Below, in pieces: positions 9,268 through 18,617 of a stretch of DNA of 64,000 nucleotides (its first letter is position 1; each line of letters starts with the position of its first letter). Source of the stretch: Saccharopolyspora sp. SCSIO 74807 (lineage in GTDB: Bacteria > Actinomycetota > Actinomycetes > Mycobacteriales > Pseudonocardiaceae). A program made the translations under genes and the position numbers. The stretch covers positions 5,983,501-6,047,500 of the forward strand of contig NZ_CP146100.1 of the NCBI RefSeq assembly GCF_037023755.1, given 5' to 3'. The notes under the pieces were generated by a model that worked only from the letters and a program-made list of their open reading frames with translations, was not told the origin of the DNA and made no database searches.

Positions 9268-9385
9268 GCACCGGAACCCTGGGCACCGGAACCCTGCGCT
9301 TCGGCCCCTGCAGTTCGGGCCCCTGCGCTTAGGCCCCTGTGCTTCGGGCCCCTGTGCTTCGAGCCCCTGTGCTTCGAGCGGAGTG
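9268..9385. repeat. 15-bp degenerate tandem repeat, about 8 units
   Basis: Units begin at 9268, 9283, 9298, 9313, 9327, 9341, 9356 and 9371. The first two are nearly identical copies of GCACCGGAACCCTGG; the following ones drift to GCTTCGGGCCCCTGT. Most units are 15 bp and two are 14 bp. The repeat lies between the DUF1990-like gene and a small membrane protein gene and probably arose by slippage. Several frames through it stay open, but none is a convincing gene. Confidence 0.8.
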
Positions 9386-9440
9386 CCACTACGCTTTTCG
9401 ACGTACCCGCAGCGACGGCGAGAAACACCGCGGAGGCGCC

Positions 9441-9653
9441 ATGATGGTGAAGCTGCTGCACCGCTCGGGGCTTCGCAGCGATCATTTCCACCTGCTGTCG
9501 ATGGGTTCGATAGCGCTGTGCATCGGGCTGTGGATCCGGGCCAAGACGGTGGATCAGAGCGCGCGCGGCAACGCGGAGCGCCGCGCGCTGTTCGTGGGCC
9601 TGTGGCCGCCGATGTTCTGGCTGATCGGCGATTCCGTGGGGCAGCACGAATAA
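9441..9653 (+). CDS. small membrane protein, unknown function
   Basis: A 70-residue protein with one or two hydrophobic stretches: about residues 20-33 (MGSIALCIGLWI) and about 48-62 (ALFVGLWPPMFWLIG). It may cross the membrane twice. GGAGG at 9432 precedes two consecutive ATG codons, 9441 and 9444, and the second has the better spacing. I do not recognise the family. The upstream neighbour is the tandem repeat. Confidence 0.6.
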   Translation: MMVKLLHRSGLRSDHFHLLSMGSIALCIGLWIRAKTVDQSARGNAERRALFVGLWPPMFWLIGDSVGQHE

Positions 9654-9828
9654 GCACTGCCCGACAAGGGTCCTGCTATCCGGACACTCGCCATCCACTG
9701 TGGATCGACACCGGGCGGGTGCGCGCCCACGCTGCGCACCCGGCCGTCATTTGCCACGGGCGAAGTTGATGTCGCAGCTGCGCCCGCTCAGGTGCACAGT
9801 GAGCGGATCCCACCACGAGGAGGAACCC

Positions 9829-10113
9829 ATGCAAATGCCCGCCGTCACCGAATGCACCGCCGAGAAGTGCGCCTACAACAACAACCACACCTGCCACGCG
9901 CTGGCCATCACCGTGGGACAGCAGTCCGACGCCCGGTGCGACACCTTCACCACCGCGGCCGAGCGCGGCGGCGATCCGTCCGCCACCGGCCGTGTCGGCG
10001 CGTGCACGATGTCCAACTGCGAGCACAACGTCGACCTGGAATGCCAAGCACCCGGCATCACGGTCGGTCTGCAGCGGGACATCGTCGACTGCCTGACGTA
10101 CCAGCCGGCGTGA
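9829..10113 (+). CDS. double DUF1540 protein
   Basis: A 94-residue protein made of two DUF1540 modules, about residues 8-45 and 58-92. Each holds a spaced set of cysteines: CTAEKCAYNNNHTCHA with a later Cys, and CTMSNCEHNVDLECQA with a later Cys. DUF1540 proteins are small, cytoplasmic and thought to bind metal through these cysteines; the function is not established. GAGGAGG lies just before ATG 9829. It appears to be a single-gene unit. Confidence 0.9.
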   Translation: MQMPAVTECTAEKCAYNNNHTCHALAITVGQQSDARCDTFTTAAERGGDPSATGRVGACTMSNCEHNVDLECQAPGITVGLQRDIVDCLTYQPA

Positions 10114-10559
10114 CTGCCGCGGTCCCGGCCGCGCCGAGATCGCACTCGCACGACAAGAACAACGCACCGCGCCCCGGGATCGACCACGCCGAAAGGCGAA
10201 ACGCTCGTTGAGGGCGCGAGCAGCATCGCGGGAAGGCCGCCGGTCAGCCGTATCCGGGTCGACGGCCACCCGCGATGTTTCATGCGCGCACCGGTGCAAT
10301 TCCCGGTTTTCCGCCGAATTCGCGACGCCCTCCCACGAACGGCGGTGAACTCTGCGGTGCCGCCACTCCCACTACTGCTCCAAAAGCCGTGATGCAGCCA
10401 ACTCGCGTGCGAATCGAGCCCGATACCGGCGCCTGCGCCCGCAAAACTTGGCTATTGTGCCCGCGATCGGCGGCGCCGCCGGACGCTCGCGGGCAGGGCT
10501 GCGGCGCGGCCGACCGGCTCTGAACGCGGAGAACGATCGGCACGGGGAGGTGCACGGCC
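10114..10559. other. intergenic, 446 bp
   Basis: Between the DUF1540 gene and the twin-HTH regulator on the same strand. It presumably contains the terminator of the first and the promoter of the second, but I could not pick out a clear hairpin, operator or small gene. Confidence 0.4.
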
Positions 10560-11998
10560 GTGGCGGATGCGGACTTGGCCGGGTTGCTCCGCGAGGTGCG
10601 GCGGCAGGCGAGATTCGAGGACACCGTGGGCAAGGTTCTCGACTGGCTGCGCCGGCAGACGAGTGCCCAGGTCGCACTGGTCCAGGACGCGACCACGGTC
10701 CGGTCGTCCACCACCGGCTTCCCGCACGAGGTGTTGTCCCCGCTCGCTCCGCTGCTCGCGCGCATGGCCGGTGGACAGCTGGCCTCGGCCGCGACCGAGG
10801 CCGAACGGCTGCACGTGCATTGCGAAGCGCTCGGGTCGTCCGAGCCGCGCCCGGTTCTCGTGGTGGCCGGGGTTTCCAAGCCCACGCCGGAGACGATCTC
10901 GCTGACCTCGCACGTCGGCAGCGTCCTCACCTTGCTGCGCCGCGCCGAAGACGGCGACCTGGCCCACCGGGGCTACCAGGACAAGGCACGTCAGGTGCGG
11001 TTGGGCGTGCTGCACGCGCTGCTGGCGGGAGAGCCGGTGCTGGCCCGCCGGATGAACAGCGGTGCCGTCCCACCGCTGCTCGAAGCAGGCGGCCTGCGCA
11101 TCTACTTGTTGCGTTGCCCGCAAGCCGACCGGGACCGGATCCCGGCGCTCCACCAGGATCCCGCCGGTTTCCACGGCAGCGATCTGATGGTGCAGTGCCC
11201 GGTCATCGATGAGCACTTGATCTGCCTGGTCGCCGAGAACGAAGCGCAGCGCGATCCCCGCGGCGAGGAAACGGCAGAGCTGTTGCGCAGCCTGGTTCGC
11301 GACAATCGCGGTTATGCGCTGGGCATCAGCGCCGTTCAGCCGCTCAGCGCGACGGCCGCGGCCTACGGCCAGGCCGTCCACGCGTTGGCCGCCGCGCGCG
11401 CCACCACCGAGCGCGTGGCCTCCCACCACGGGCGATCTCGGCTGGAAGGCGTCCTTCCGCAGCGGGCCGCGCTCAACTGGGCCCGCACGCTGCTGCAGCC
11501 GCTGGACTCGGTTCCGAAGACCAGCGCGGACATCACCCGGCTGCTGATGACCCTGCCCCGATCCGGTGTAGCGCGGTTGCTCGGGCTCAGCCGCAACACC
11601 GTCGCCGCGCACCTGGGGCGCTGGGACTGGATCTCGACGACGTCCGCGCCCGAGCCACCGTCAACCTGGCGCTGGCCCTGAGCGGTTCCAGCGTCGACGT
11701 CGACGTGGACGACCGACCGCAGGCACTCGACGAGCTGATGCGCGTCGAAGCTGCCTTCGCCTGGGCCGAATCGCTGCTCCGGCCGCTGCAAGCCCGGCAC
11801 CGCCGCACGCTGCAAGGCTGGATCGACGCCAACGCCGACGCCCAGCAGGCCGCGCGCCGGTTGAACATCAGCCGCAACACGGTTCGCGCGCACCTGCTCG
11901 CCGCCGAAACCGCGTTGGGCCTGGACCTGCTGACCATCGGAACGGGCATCCACGACGTCGCCCACGCGTTGGACATCACCGCCGCCCGAGCCCGCTGA
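10560..11998 (+). pseudogene. twin-HTH PucR/CdaR-like regulator split by a frameshift
   Basis: Two adjacent frames make one gene. The first (10560-11681) has a long N-terminal sensor region and then an HTH segment LLGLSRNTVAAHL. After that its text becomes atypical and ends. Shifting frame at about 11612-11626 restores the expected continuation LGLDLDDVRARATVNLALAL and then a second module (to 11998) with NISRNTVRAHLLAAETALGLDL. The repaired protein would be about 479 residues with two tandem PucR-type helix-turn-helix modules. Either the gene is inactivated, losing the second DNA-binding module, or a base was lost in sequencing. GTG 10560 follows a GGGGAGG sequence. Confidence 0.75.
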
Positions 11999-12166
11999 GC
12001 ACCTTGCACGATCGGGCCGCGAAATCGATCGGCGTGCACATTGGCCGGGCCGAGCGGCACCACTAACGTTTTGCCCCGCAAGCCGAGTTCGAGCGGGCGG
12101 CGAATCGACGATTCCCGCTTGCGCTCGACACTGCGGGGAGCTCATTTCGACTGGGGCGAAAACACA

Positions 12167-12595
12167 ATGATCAAGCGGATTTCGCTGGTCAGCGGAGCCG
12201 CGGCGATGATCGTTCTCGGCGCGGCGCTCGTCGGTTCCGCGGGTCCGACGTTCGAGCTCACGACCGAGGACACGGCCGAGCAGGCTGACCGGCACGACTA
12301 CTACTACAAGAAGGAACAGGGCGCGGATTTCGCGCAGTTCTCCGACCGCGAGCACGACCACTTCCGGGTCTGCGATCGGGAGGACGACGGCCATGCCGTT
12401 TACGTGCACTTCAGCGGTGCCGCGGAGAACGGCTACCACTACTACGACCGGACCGGCCCGGGAGACGGGTGCACCTACTACACGACCCGCAGCGGCGAGG
12501 CCGGCCACGACATCGGCACGATGTACGTCTGCGAGCAGCGCTGGGGGCTGGACTTCTGCAGCAACGGGCAGAGCCTGAGCGCGGTCGAAGACTGA
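12167..12595 (+). CDS. small secreted protein, unknown
   Basis: A 142-residue protein with a typical Sec signal: a Lys-Arg start (MIKRISLVSG), a hydrophobic core of about 18 residues and a small-residue region around Ala25. The mature part is rich in Asp, His and Tyr, including DYYYKKEQ, and has four cysteines (VCDRED, DGCTYY, VCEQRW, DFCSNG) that could form two disulfides. No family is recognised. ATG 12167 is chosen because the signal peptide begins there. It is in the same direction as the frameshifted regulator. Confidence 0.75.
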   Translation: MIKRISLVSGAAAMIVLGAALVGSAGPTFELTTEDTAEQADRHDYYYKKEQGADFAQFSDREHDHFRVCDREDDGHAVYVHFSGAAENGYHYYDRTGPGDGCTYYTTRSGEAGHDIGTMYVCEQRWGLDFCSNGQSLSAVED

Positions 12596-12641
12596 CGTTC
12601 CCGCTCGGGTCGCGCGCCCGTCGCGACGGCGACGCTCGCGG

Positions 12642-13658
12642 TCACGACTCAGCCCGCAACAATCCCGTCCTGGAGTGGCAGCCCACGTATTCGAACCTCG
12701 TCCAGGACGGCTCCGCGACCGTGACCTCGTGGTACAGCCGCAATCTCGCCGCCTGCCCCATCGCGGCCAGGTACTTCAGCGCCGCCCGGAAGATGGCCAG
12801 GTGCGTCGGGTGGGATTCGGCCCAGGTTTCGAGGTGTCCGAGGCTGCGCCACCAGCTCAGGCCGAAGCTCTTGTCCGTCTCGCTGCCGTCCTCGGCTAGC
12901 ACCCGCGCGTACCGGTTCGCGTAGCAGCCGATCGCCAGGCCCTCGTCGCGGAGGAAGTCCATGCCCGCCCGGAGCGCGGGTTCGACCTCCTCGAGGTACA
13001 TCCGGCGTTCGTCGCCGTCGGTCTCGGTCCACTCCTGGCCCGAGCGGATCAGGCACACGTTGCTGTTCGGCACCACCGTGACGCGGTCGCCGTCGCGCCG
13101 GGCCGAGACCGTCCCGGAAGGCGCGAGCGGATCCGCCTGCGCCAGCGGCATCCGGTCGCGCGCACCGCCCCAGTACCCGTGCTCCCGGATCTCGCCGCTG
13201 AGCCCGGCACCGGCGACGGCGATGCCTTCCGGGCGATCATTGGAGAACAGCGTCTCGAACCGCCGCACGCTCGGTTGCACGACTTCCAGGAAGAACCCGG
13301 CCTGCTCGCTCGCCGGTCCCGCGGTCCAGAAGTCGTTGTCCGCCAGCCATGCGGAGTACTCCGCCGGGTCGGTCCAATACCGGATCTCCACCGTGGTGCG
13401 GTAGCCGGCCGCATCGACGTACCGGGCCCGCTCGCGATGCGCCGAAGCCGCCGTGCCTGCCAGCCGCGCCAGCGCGGACTCGGCCACCGCAGGCGGTTTC
13501 GCTCCGGAGTGCTGCACCCCGAAGTACGCCATGACGACCTGCTGCACCGACGGGTCGAACCGTGCCGAGAACGAAGGATACGGCGGTCGGAACGCGCCCG
13601 ACTTGCGCTCCGGCCGCGTCCGTTCGTCCGCCAAGTGCGGGGGGATCGCGGATTCCAT
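12642..13658 (-). CDS. heme-dependent aldoxime dehydratase family protein
   Basis: A 338-residue protein of the phenylacetaldoxime dehydratase (Oxd) family, which dehydrates aldoximes to nitriles in the cytoplasm using ferrous heme. The conserved block LGHLETWAESHPTHLAIF (about 273-290) carries the expected proximal heme histidine. LYHEV with His310 matches the distal catalytic histidine region, and IRSGQEW the conserved serine. Length fits the family (about 350). In known aldoxime-nitrile pathways these genes sit beside nitrile hydratase and amidase or nitrilase; none is present here. ATG 13658 is the first start and the N-terminus MESAIPPHLA looks native. Confidence 0.85.
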   Translation of the reverse strand: MESAIPPHLADERTRPERKSGAFRPPYPSFSARFDPSVQQVVMAYFGVQHSGAKPPAVAESALARLAGTAASAHRERARYVDAAGYRTTVEIRYWTDPAEYSAWLADNDFWTAGPASEQAGFFLEVVQPSVRRFETLFSNDRPEGIAVAGAGLSGEIREHGYWGGARDRMPLAQADPLAPSGTVSARRDGDRVTVVPNSNVCLIRSGQEWTETDGDERRMYLEEVEPALRAGMDFLRDEGLAIGCYANRYARVLAEDGSETDKSFGLSWWRSLGHLETWAESHPTHLAIFRAALKYLAAMGQAARLRLYHEVTVAEPSWTRFEYVGCHSRTGLLRAES

Positions 13659-13832
13659 GGCGGCACGCTCCGTTCACCGGCGACGAATTCGGCGCGACTG
13701 CGGCTGCTCCGCCACTATGAACGATCTCCGGACCGGGGCCAAGATCACGTTGCGAGCGGAACCCGTTCGGCCGTGTCGCCGGGCCCGCCCATGGGTTACC
13801 GGCGCACGGCGCGAACCGTCCACACAGGACCG

Positions 13833-15191
13833 TCACGGAGCTCGGTCACCGCCGCGAGCACCGCCCGGGTGAGCGGAGTGCGATCCGGTGTCGTGCCGTT
13901 CTTGGGTGAGGGGGATGCCGGAGCGGTCTTTCAGGACGCAAGCCACGACGAGACCGACCACTGTGACAGCGGCGAGGTAGGCACCGACGGAATGCACCGT
14001 ACCGGTGCTGGACTGCAGCGCTTGCGCGATCATGGGCGCGAATGCACCGCCGAGCACCGCACCGGTCGCGTAAGTGAGCGCGATACCGCTGTAGCGGACG
14101 GAGGCGGGGAACATTTCGGAGTTGAGCGCCGCCTGCGGGCCATAGGTGAGCCCGAGGCCGACGCTGTAGAGCACGAGCGCGAGGAACAGCAGCGCGATGT
14201 TCCCGGAATCGAGCAGGGCGAAGAACGGGAACATCCACACCAATTGGATGCCGAACCCGATCCGGTACACCGCCAGCCTGCCGAGTCGATCCGAAAGCCA
14301 TCCCGCGAGCAAGGTGGTCACCAGCCACACGACAGCGCCGGCCATGACCGCCAGGAGCACGGCCGACTGCGGCAGGCGCAGCGTGTTGACCGCGTAGCTC
14401 TGCACGTATCCCCCGGTCGTCATGTACCCGGCGGCGTTGTTCGCGGCGAACAGCAGTGCTCCCGCGACGAGCATCGGGAAGTTGCGCCGGACGACCGCCA
14501 CCAGCGGACTGCGCGACCGGCCGCCGGAGTCCTGGAGCTGCCGGAACACGGGACTTTCGGCGACTTTCACCCTGATCAACCAGCCGACCGCGATCAGCAC
14601 GACGCTGAGCAGGAACGGGATCCGCCATCCCCAGGCGAGGAATTGCTGTTGCGAGGTCGCGGCGCTGACCGCGGCGAGCACGCCGTTGGACAGCAGCAGC
14701 CCCGCGGGCGCACCGAGCTGCGGGTAAGCGCCGAACAGCCCGCGCCGATTCCGCGGCGCGTGCTCGACGGCCAGCAATGCCGCTCCGCCCCATTCGCCTC
14801 CCGCGGAAACGCCCTGCAGAATGCGCAGCAGCACCAGCAGAATCGGAGCGGCGACACCGATGGAACTGCTGGGCGGGATTACGCCGATCAGCGTGGTGGA
14901 GCCGCCCATCAGCAGCAGCGTGAAGATGAGCGTCCCGCGCCTGCCGATCCGGTCACCGAGATGCCCGGCCGCGGCGGCTCCCAACGGCCGGAACACGAAA
15001 CTGATCCCGATGGTCGCGAAAGACACGAGCAGCGCGTCCCCGCCGAGTTCCGCGAAGTACTGGGTGTTGAAGACGAGACCGGCGCAAAGGGCGTAGATGA
15101 AGAAGTCGTACCATTCGATGGTGGTCCCGGCTGCGGCGGCGATGGCGATTCTGCGGTGCTCCGCGCGACCGGTGGCGGTGGTCTCGGGCAT
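13833..15191 (-). CDS. MFS transporter, metabolite:H+ symporter (MHS) type
   Basis: A 452-residue major facilitator of the MHS/ProP-like group: N-terminal GTTIEWYDFFIYA, then HLGDRIGRRGTL (motif A), and GGEWGGAALLAVEHAP in helix 5, all characteristic. It likely imports an organic acid or similar metabolite with protons. Its start, ATG 15191, is 47 bp downstream of the class II aldolase stop on the same strand, so the two form an operon and the transported compound is probably the aldolase pathway substrate. The C-terminus is polar and ends in a Gly/Arg-rich tail. Confidence 0.88.
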   Translation of the reverse strand: MPETTATGRAEHRRIAIAAAAGTTIEWYDFFIYALCAGLVFNTQYFAELGGDALLVSFATIGISFVFRPLGAAAAGHLGDRIGRRGTLIFTLLLMGGSTTLIGVIPPSSSIGVAAPILLVLLRILQGVSAGGEWGGAALLAVEHAPRNRRGLFGAYPQLGAPAGLLLSNGVLAAVSAATSQQQFLAWGWRIPFLLSVVLIAVGWLIRVKVAESPVFRQLQDSGGRSRSPLVAVVRRNFPMLVAGALLFAANNAAGYMTTGGYVQSYAVNTLRLPQSAVLLAVMAGAVVWLVTTLLAGWLSDRLGRLAVYRIGFGIQLVWMFPFFALLDSGNIALLFLALVLYSVGLGLTYGPQAALNSEMFPASVRYSGIALTYATGAVLGGAFAPMIAQALQSSTGTVHSVGAYLAAVTVVGLVVACVLKDRSGIPLTQERHDTGSHSAHPGGARGGDRAP

Positions 15192-15238
15192 GGTGGATCC
15201 GATCGTCAGGTCGTCGTTGAACCGGCGAAGCGGCGGTG

Positions 15239-16012
15239 TCAGCAGGCGTAGCCGGGGTCGATCCGGTCGATCTTGCGCCGCAGTGCGTCGAACAGGCGCT
15301 GCCCCGATTCGGTGCGGTCGCCCAGCTGGAAGGACTCCCGCGTCGACCTGATCGCGGCCTCCTCGGTGACCGGGGTCAGCGCACGGCCGCCCGATTGCGC
15401 GGCGAGCTGGATCTCGCATCCGCGCTGCAGGGTCCACAACGCCGCGAAGGCGGCCGGGACGGTCGGCCCGAGCGCGAGCAGCCCGTGGTTCCGCAAGATC
15501 ATCAGGCTCCGCTCGCCGAGATCGGCGACCAGCCGCGGCTTCTCCTCCGGGTCGACCGTGATGCCCTCGAAGTCGTGGTGAGCCACCATGTCGCGCAGCT
15601 GCGCGGAATAGAAGTTGTCCGGGTCGAGGCCGTCGCGCTGACATGCCACGCCGGTGCCCGCGGTGGTGTGGGTGTGCATGATGCAGTGCGCGTCCGGGCG
15701 GTTGGCGTGGATGACGGAGTGGATCAGCAGCCCGGCCTCGTTGATCGGCCAGTCCGATTCGGACAGGACGTTGCCGTCCAGGTCGATCTTGACGAGGCTC
15801 GAAGCGGTCACCTCGTGGTACATCAGCCCGAACGGGTTGATCAGCAGGTGTCCCGGCTCGCCGGGAACTCGCGCGGTGATGTGGTTGAAGATCATCTCCA
15901 CCCAGCCCAGGTGGTCGAAGATCCGGTAGCAGGCGGCGAGCTCTACTCGGGCCTGCCACTCCGCCTCGCTCATCGGTTTGGTCGCCATCGTTCCGGGATG
16001 CACAGCGGTCAT
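15239..16012 (-). CDS. class II aldolase/adducin family protein
   Basis: A 257-residue protein of the class II aldolase/adducin fold. The zinc ligands are visible: HTHT at about residues 113-116 and a later His in RNHGLLALG. The acidic residue of the PEE segment lies in between. Members cleave sugar phosphates such as fuculose- or ribulose-phosphate, or act as decarboxylase-like enzymes, so the reaction is open. ATG 16012 follows AAGGAGGCGG. It is first in an operon with an MHS transporter and is divergent from a broken PucR-type regulator gene that probably once controlled it. Confidence 0.85.
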   Translation of the reverse strand: MTAVHPGTMATKPMSEAEWQARVELAACYRIFDHLGWVEMIFNHITARVPGEPGHLLINPFGLMYHEVTASSLVKIDLDGNVLSESDWPINEAGLLIHSVIHANRPDAHCIMHTHTTAGTGVACQRDGLDPDNFYSAQLRDMVAHHDFEGITVDPEEKPRLVADLGERSLMILRNHGLLALGPTVPAAFAALWTLQRGCEIQLAAQSGGRALTPVTEEAAIRSTRESFQLGDRTESGQRLFDALRRKIDRIDPGYAC

Positions 16013-16180
16013 CGCCGCCTCCTTCGAGACCGGGAGTCGTCCGCGGATCCGCCCGCGATTTCCGAGAAACCAACATGCCCGGCGGTGCGCGCAGGAACAA
16101 CGTAGATCCGGACATCATCGATGTTCGGATAACGTCGGGATCGACATTGCCAGGTCGAACGCCCGAGGACGTGCGCGACG

Positions 16181-17106
16181 ATGAGCCCGGTACTGCCGCT
16201 TTCCGACCTGGTCAGCGCACTGCGTCACGACGTGGTCCAAGTTTCGGTCAGCGGCGACGACACCGTGGCGGTGCGCGGGGTCGAACTGCTCGACCGGCAC
16301 GCGGGAGAAGCGGGCGGACCGGGGCACCTGCTGCTCGGCGTCGGCTTGAACACCGGCGATGCCGCGGAGAGCGATTCCGCCGTTCGCATCGCGAGCGATT
16401 CCCGGGGCGTCCTCGTGATCAAGGCCCGGGAGCGAGCACCTGCCGACTTCCTCGGCCGGGCACGGCGCGCTGGCGTCACGGTCGTGTCGATCGACGACCG
16501 CGTGCCGTGGAGCAGTGTCCAACGGCTGATGTCCACCCTGCTCGCAACGCACCCGGGCGGCGATGCCGCGCCCGCGGCAGGCGGTGATCTGTTCGTGCTG
16601 GCGAATTCGGCGGCCGCCGCGACCGGTGGCGCGATCGCGATCATGGACACCGGTCAGACGATCGTCGCCTACTCCAACCTGCCGGACCGCAGGCAGGTGC
16701 CGCAGGAAGCGCTGCCCGACCACCTCTCCGGCGAAGTGTGGCTCTCGGGCACCTTCGCGATTCCGGAGCGGCACCGCGGCACTACACGACCGACGAGCTG
16801 CGCGTGGAACTCGTCCACAAGCGACTCGTCGATTCCGTCCGCGCCGAGCCGCTGTTGCGCAGCGGGGACGGCGAGCGCATCACCGGCCACGACCGCGATC
16901 ATTCCACCGCGTTCGCCGCCACCCTGCGCTGCTACCTGCGGCGCTTCGGCGATGTCGGCGCCGCCAGCGCGGACCTGCACATCCACCAGAACACGCTGCG
17001 CCAGCGGCTCCGCCGCGCGCAGGAACTCTTCGCGCTCGACCTGGGCGACCCGGCGCAGCGGCTCGTGCTCGAACTCGAGTTGCACGCGGCAGCGGCCGAT
17101 CGCTGA
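16181..17106 (+). pseudogene. PucR/CdaR-type regulator remnant
   Basis: The 5' frame (from 16181) encodes a PucR-like N-terminal domain: LPLSDLVSALRHDVVQVSV through a segment resembling RAPADFLGRARRAGVTVVSI. At about 16770-16800 the reading frame shifts. The next frame gives the normal C-terminal HTH region, GHDRDHSTAFAATLRCYL and DLHIHQNTLRQRLRRAQELF, to the stop at 17106. The central region usual in this family (about 200 residues, often GGDEF-like) is missing between the two parts. Deletion plus frameshift makes this a pseudogene. It is divergent from the aldolase-transporter operon. Confidence 0.7.
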
Positions 17107-17151
17107 TCCGCTCAGTCCGGCCAGCAAAGCCGACGGCTCCCGGCGGGAGGC

Positions 17152-18357
17152 TCAGGCGAGCTGCTGGAGCAAATGGCCCATCCGGTCGCGTTTGGCGGCG
17201 AGGTAGCGGGTGTTGTGCTCGTTCGGCGCCACCTCGACCGGGATCCGTTCGCGCACGTCGATGCCGCATTCCAGGAGTGCGCGGCACTTGTCCGGGTTGT
17301 TGGTCAGCAGCCGCACCGATCCGACGCCGAGTTCGGCGAGCAGGCGGGCCGCCGGGACGTAGTCGCGGCTGTCGACCGGCAGCCCGAGCGCCCGGTTCGC
17401 CTCCAGCGTGTCCATGCCTTGGTACTGCTGGAGTTCGTAGGCGCGCAGCTTGTGCCCGAGGCCGATCCCCCGGCCTTCGTGCCCCCGCAAGTACACGACG
17501 ATGCCGCGCCCGGCGGCTGCGATCGACTCCATCGCCATGCGCAGCTGCGCGCCGCAGTCGCACCGCAGCGAGCCGAGCAGGTCGCCGGTGAGGCATTCGC
17601 TGTGCAGCCGCACGAGCACGTCCTCGCCGCCGACCTCGCCCATCGCCAGCGCGAGGTGCTCCACCCCGCCGGTCTCCCGGAAGGTGATCGCGCGGAATTC
17701 CCCGATATCGGTGGGAATCGAAGCCTGACCGGTGCGGCGGACACCTCGCCCGTCGCGCATCCAATCGACCAGCGCGGCGATCGAGATCATCGGGATGTCG
17801 TGCTCGGCGGCGAGCCCGTCCAGCTCCGGACGGCGCATCATCCGCTCGCGGTCGGGCGTGACGATCTCGCACAGCAGCGCCGCGCCGCTGAGCCCCGCCG
17901 CGCGGCACAGGTCGACTCCGGCCTCGGTGTGCCCGACCCGCTCCAGCACCCCGCCGGGCTTGGCGCGCAATGGCAGGACATGACCGGGCCGAGCCAGCTC
18001 GGCAGGCGCGAGCCGGGGGTCGGCGAGCGCGCGGATGGTCGCCGAGCGGTCGCCCGCGCTGATGCCCGTGCTCGTGCCGTGCCGGTAGTCGACGCTGACG
18101 AGGAACGCGGTGCCGTGGCTTTCGTCGCCCGCCGGGACCATGAGGTCCAGTTCGAGCTCGGCGGCCCGCCGCTCGTCGAGTGCCACGCACAGGAATCCCG
18201 AGGTGTGCTCCAGGAAGAAGGCGACCTCGGCGGTGCTCGCGTGCTCGGCGGCCATGATCAGGTCGCCTTCGTTCTCCCGGTCCTCGTCGTCGACGACCAG
18301 GACCTTTCCGCCTGCCGCGAGGGCGGCGAGGGCTTCGGCAATGCTCGAGCTGGGCAT
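17152..18357 (-). CDS. ribBA: bifunctional DHBP synthase / GTP cyclohydrolase II
   Basis: A 401-residue RibBA making both riboflavin precursors. The N-terminal half (about 1-200) is 3,4-dihydroxy-2-butanone 4-phosphate synthase with the acidic loop DDEDRENEGDLIMAA. The C-terminal half is GTP cyclohydrolase II with the zinc cysteines SECLTGDLLGSLRCDCG and the RGHEGRGIGL motif. Both active sites look complete. Unlike a housekeeping rib operon, no ribD, ribE or ribH is adjacent. It is instead divergent from a flavin amine oxidase and near a flavin reductase and FMN monooxygenase, suggesting an extra copy that feeds FMN to this cluster. ATG 18357 follows AGGAGAAG. An operator pair lies upstream and no FMN riboswitch is seen. 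Confidence 0.93.
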   Translation of the reverse strand: MPSSSIAEALAALAAGGKVLVVDDEDRENEGDLIMAAEHASTAEVAFFLEHTSGFLCVALDERRAAELELDLMVPAGDESHGTAFLVSVDYRHGTSTGISAGDRSATIRALADPRLAPAELARPGHVLPLRAKPGGVLERVGHTEAGVDLCRAAGLSGAALLCEIVTPDRERMMRRPELDGLAAEHDIPMISIAALVDWMRDGRGVRRTGQASIPTDIGEFRAITFRETGGVEHLALAMGEVGGEDVLVRLHSECLTGDLLGSLRCDCGAQLRMAMESIAAAGRGIVVYLRGHEGRGIGLGHKLRAYELQQYQGMDTLEANRALGLPVDSRDYVPAARLLAELGVGSVRLLTNNPDKCRALLECGIDVRERIPVEVAPNEHNTRYLAAKRDRMGHLLQQLA

Positions 18358-18447
18358 CGATCTTCTCCTGCACGCGCTTATCTCTCGGTGCGCGCACGCC
18401 GTCGGGCACGAGTGCGCGCTGAACCGTCGGACGACATACCGAGCAAG

Positions 18448-18466
18448 ACGTTCACTTAATGAACGT
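18448..18466. promoter_or_regulatory. candidate IclR operator, ribBA side
   Basis: ACGTTCA-CTTAA-TGAACGT is a perfect 7-bp inverted repeat with a 5-bp spacer, about 90 bp upstream of the ribBA start. Its core is GTTCA-N5-TGAAC. Confidence 0.7.
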
Positions 18467-18590
18467 TACGTTCACGGATAGTGGCACTGGTGCTGGACAT
18501 CGTCAAGGATTTCCCCATCGTCCCTACGAAAATCCACCCGCCGAGCCCCTTGACGACGTCGACGGGCGTGCCCACAATATCGGCCATAGT

Positions 18591-18617
18591 GTTCGTATAT
18601 TGAACGAACTGTTCGTT
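18591..18617. promoter_or_regulatory. candidate IclR operator, amine oxidase side
   Basis: GTTCG-TATAT-TGAAC at 18591-18605 matches the cluster motif with one change. It overlaps AACGAAC-T-GTTCGTT at 18603-18617, a perfect 7-bp palindrome, so two dimers might bind side by side. Confidence 0.6.

Noticed and set aside
9244-9698. Peptide repeats such as SKHRG encoded by the tandem repeat
   Set aside because: All frames through a 15-bp GC-rich repeat tend to stay open; none has a credible start or homology.
18358-18480. FMN riboswitch in front of ribBA
   Set aside because: The conserved RFN segments are not present and the leader is too short; the gap instead holds inverted-repeat operators.
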